In this document: in pieces, positions 60,914 to 64,000 of the stretch
Layout: each line of letters begins with the position of its first letter
Position numbering within the stretch: position 1 is the stretch's first letter
Assembly: GCF_000577275.2 (NCBI RefSeq)
Contig: NZ_HG916852.1
Location: 1,491,001-1,555,000 of the forward strand
Length of the DNA stretch: 64,000 nucleotides
Source of the DNA: Rhizobium favelukesii
Lineage (GTDB): Bacteria; Pseudomonadota; Alphaproteobacteria; Rhizobiales; Rhizobiaceae
Direction of reading: 5' to 3'
Position numbers and translations under genes: made by a program
The notes under the pieces: generated by a model
What the model saw: only the letters and a program-made list of their open reading frames with translations
The model's database searches: none
What the model was told of the DNA's origin: nothing

Positions 60914-61207
60914 TCAGCTGAAGCGGATGATCGCGACTTCGCCGTCGACGGCTCCCTGGTAAGCGGAGGCGTGCGGCTCCTCTTCTGGTACCTCGGTCAG
61001 CATGCCGATCTGGTCGAGATCTGCCTCGATGAAGCCTTCCTCGGCCAGTGCGTTCAGAGCCTCGCGCACGGCGCTGTCGTCATCGGCGGCCTTGAGCATG
61101 ATGTGGAGGTCGACGCCCTCGCTGTCATCGGACTGATAGCCCTTGCCGATGATGATGAAGACCATCGGGCCTTCGGAATTGTTGTCGTTGTCGGGGGCAG
61201 TAATCAT
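60914..61207 (-). CDS. Conserved small acidic protein, 97 aa
   Basis: The product starts MITAPDNDNNSEGPMVFIII and has a central helical part (ADDDSAVREALNALAEEGFI) and a strand-rich end (QIGMLTEVPEEEP, VDGEVAIIRFS). No motif is recognised. It is in an operon with the NUDIX gene and divergent from rpsL. Its N-terminus has DNDN, close to the ANDN motif seen in the phage proteins. Confidence 0.7.
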   Translation of the reverse strand: MITAPDNDNNSEGPMVFIIIGKGYQSDDSEGVDLHIMLKAADDDSAVREALNALAEEGFIEADLDQIGMLTEVPEEEPHASAYQGAVDGEVAIIRFS

Positions 61208-61691
61208 CGGATGTCCTTCGATTCGAGATTTGAATCTGATGTCATGCGCTTAGCGTCTGCAATCGGTGATTCCATAGCCGCTTTTTGTCGCGATGCTCAA
61301 GTTTATCTTGCCGCGCCGCAGTGAATTCGCCTAGAAGCGCCAAAAGAGCGCGGAATGACCCGGTTTCAAGGCGTTTGGCCGAAGTTTATTTCTCAAGGCC
61401 TTGACGAGACGACGGGAAACCAGTAGTACCCGCGCCATCCGGACCCATGTGAGGCATGGCCATTCGGGGCGACGCGCTCCGGAGATCACCTCAAACAAGG
61501 TCCGAAACGCACGTTGAAGATATGATGCCTGCACGCACGACGCATGTCTTTTGCGTCCTCTGCTCTCTGTGGTCCATCTGCGAAAGCGGATCGGGCCACG
61601 TTTTGCGCATTGAGACAAGCGTGTGATCTTGCCGGAGACGGCGCGAGTTACGCCCGCAAGGGATTGAGATATAAACGTAAGGGATGGTTGA
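61208..61691 (+). promoter_or_regulatory. Divergent gap before the str operon
   Basis: The 484-bp gap between the divergent 60914 gene and rpsL must hold the promoter of the rpsL-rpsG-fusA operon and that of the minus-strand pair. I see a ribosome site for rpsL (AAGGGATGG) but no clear -35/-10 pair that I would stand behind. Open frames on both strands here are Arg-rich shadows. Confidence 0.5.
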
Positions 61692-62063
61692 ATGCCTACC
61701 GTAAACCAGCTTATCCGCAAGCCGCGTCAGGCGAACGTAAAGCGTAATAAGGTTCCTGCCCTGCAGGAAAACCCGCAGAAGCGCGGCGTTTGCACCCGCG
61801 TCTACACGACGACGCCGAGGAAGCCGAACTCGGCTCTCCGTAAGGTCGCAAAGATCCGTCTGACCAACGGCTTCGAAGTCATTGGTTACATTCCCGGCGA
61901 AGGTCACAACCTTCAGGAACACTCTGTCGTCATGATCCGTGGCGGCCGCGTTAAGGACCTTCCGGGTGTCCGTTACCACATCATTCGCGGCGTTCTCGAT
62001 ACCCAGGGTGTCAAGAACCGCAAGCAGCGCCGTTCGAAGTACGGTGCGAAGCGTCCGAAGTAA
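61692..62063 (+). CDS. rpsL: 30S ribosomal protein S12, K43R variant
   Basis: The 123-residue protein is full length ([20 protein letters not shown] at the start, [10 protein letters not shown] at the end). Codon 43 (61818-61820) is AGG, so TTTP is followed by Arg-Lys instead of the Lys-Lys found in nearly all bacteria. K43R, by AAG to AGG, is the classic high-level streptomycin resistance change that leaves translation nearly normal. Lys88 (GRVKDLPG) is unchanged. It opens the str operon with rpsG and fusA. Confidence 0.98.
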   Translation: MPTVNQLIRKPRQANVKRNKVPALQENPQKRGVCTRVYTTTPRKPNSALRKVAKIRLTNGFEVIGYIPGEGHNLQEHSVVMIRGGRVKDLPGVRYHIIRGVLDTQGVKNRKQRRSKYGAKRPK

Positions 62064-62129
62064 TTCGGGTTTTTAAGAAATCCGGCGCTGCGTGAGGTCC
62101 TCCGCGTGATAAAGCGCCTTAACGGTTAA

Positions 62130-62612
<483 letters not shown>

Positions 62613-62641
62613 TCCCGAACGGGTTCGAAAGGCAGTCCACA

Positions 62642-64000
<1,359 letters not shown>

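Overview
The window is a piece of an alphaproteobacterial chromosome, most likely Rhizobiaceae (Rhizobium, Agrobacterium or Ensifer type). I infer this from the EF-Tu, RpoB, RpoC and ribosomal protein sequences, the gene order tRNA-Trp-secE-nusG-rplKA-rplJL-rpoBC-rpsL-rpsG-fusA, the GC-rich codon use and several small families typical of rhizobia (DUF982, DUF3606). No species is assigned.

Layout. Positions 1-1479 are chromosomal: the end of an exported protein and an NAD kinase, both on the minus strand. Positions 1510-42143 are one integrated prophage of about 40.6 kb, inserted in the 3' half of a tRNA-Thr(UGU) gene. The displaced 3' half of the tRNA is at 1482-1531, beside the integrase, and the rebuilt tRNA is at 42094-42169. 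Positions 42144-64000 return to chromosomal housekeeping: rlmB-type methyltransferase, tRNA-Tyr, tRNA-Gly, tuf, an epimerase, tRNA-Trp, secE, nusG, rplKAJL, rpoBC, a NUDIX hydrolase, rpsL, rpsG and the start of fusA.

The prophage is an HK97-type siphovirus. Its left arm holds integrase (minus strand), an excisionase-like protein, a primase/helicase-like replication protein and a striking repeat cluster that may be the origin. After a poorly coding accessory stretch (8.0-10.2 kb) comes one rightward late block: HNH, terminase small and large subunits, portal, protease, capsid, head-tail joining proteins, tail tube, two overlapping tail chaperone frames, tape measure, tail tip, fibres, then holin, endolysin and nested spanins. 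The right arm (31.9-42.0 kb) is cargo. It holds a Panacea/SocA-type antitoxin beside a two-helix membrane protein, DUF982, a stand-alone LigD-like DNA ligase, a staphylococcal-nuclease-like protein, small lipoproteins, a nested 895-bp transposon derivative carrying an Excalibur-domain gene, an XRE regulator with a palindromic operator that is the best candidate immunity repressor, an HNH protein and a protein with three Cys-rich repeats.

The observations I rate highest are: (1) a tetrapeptide ANDN, the start of the alphaproteobacterial SsrA (tmRNA) degradation tag, recurring in five phage proteins, twice near the C-terminus followed by a tag-like tail; (2) Arg at codon 43 of rpsL, the classic streptomycin-resistance substitution, suggesting a laboratory-selected resistant strain; (3) the nested transposon with perfect 8-bp target duplication that splits a small lipoprotein frame; (4) the repeat cluster after the primase gene; (5) the candidate toxin-antitoxin pair.
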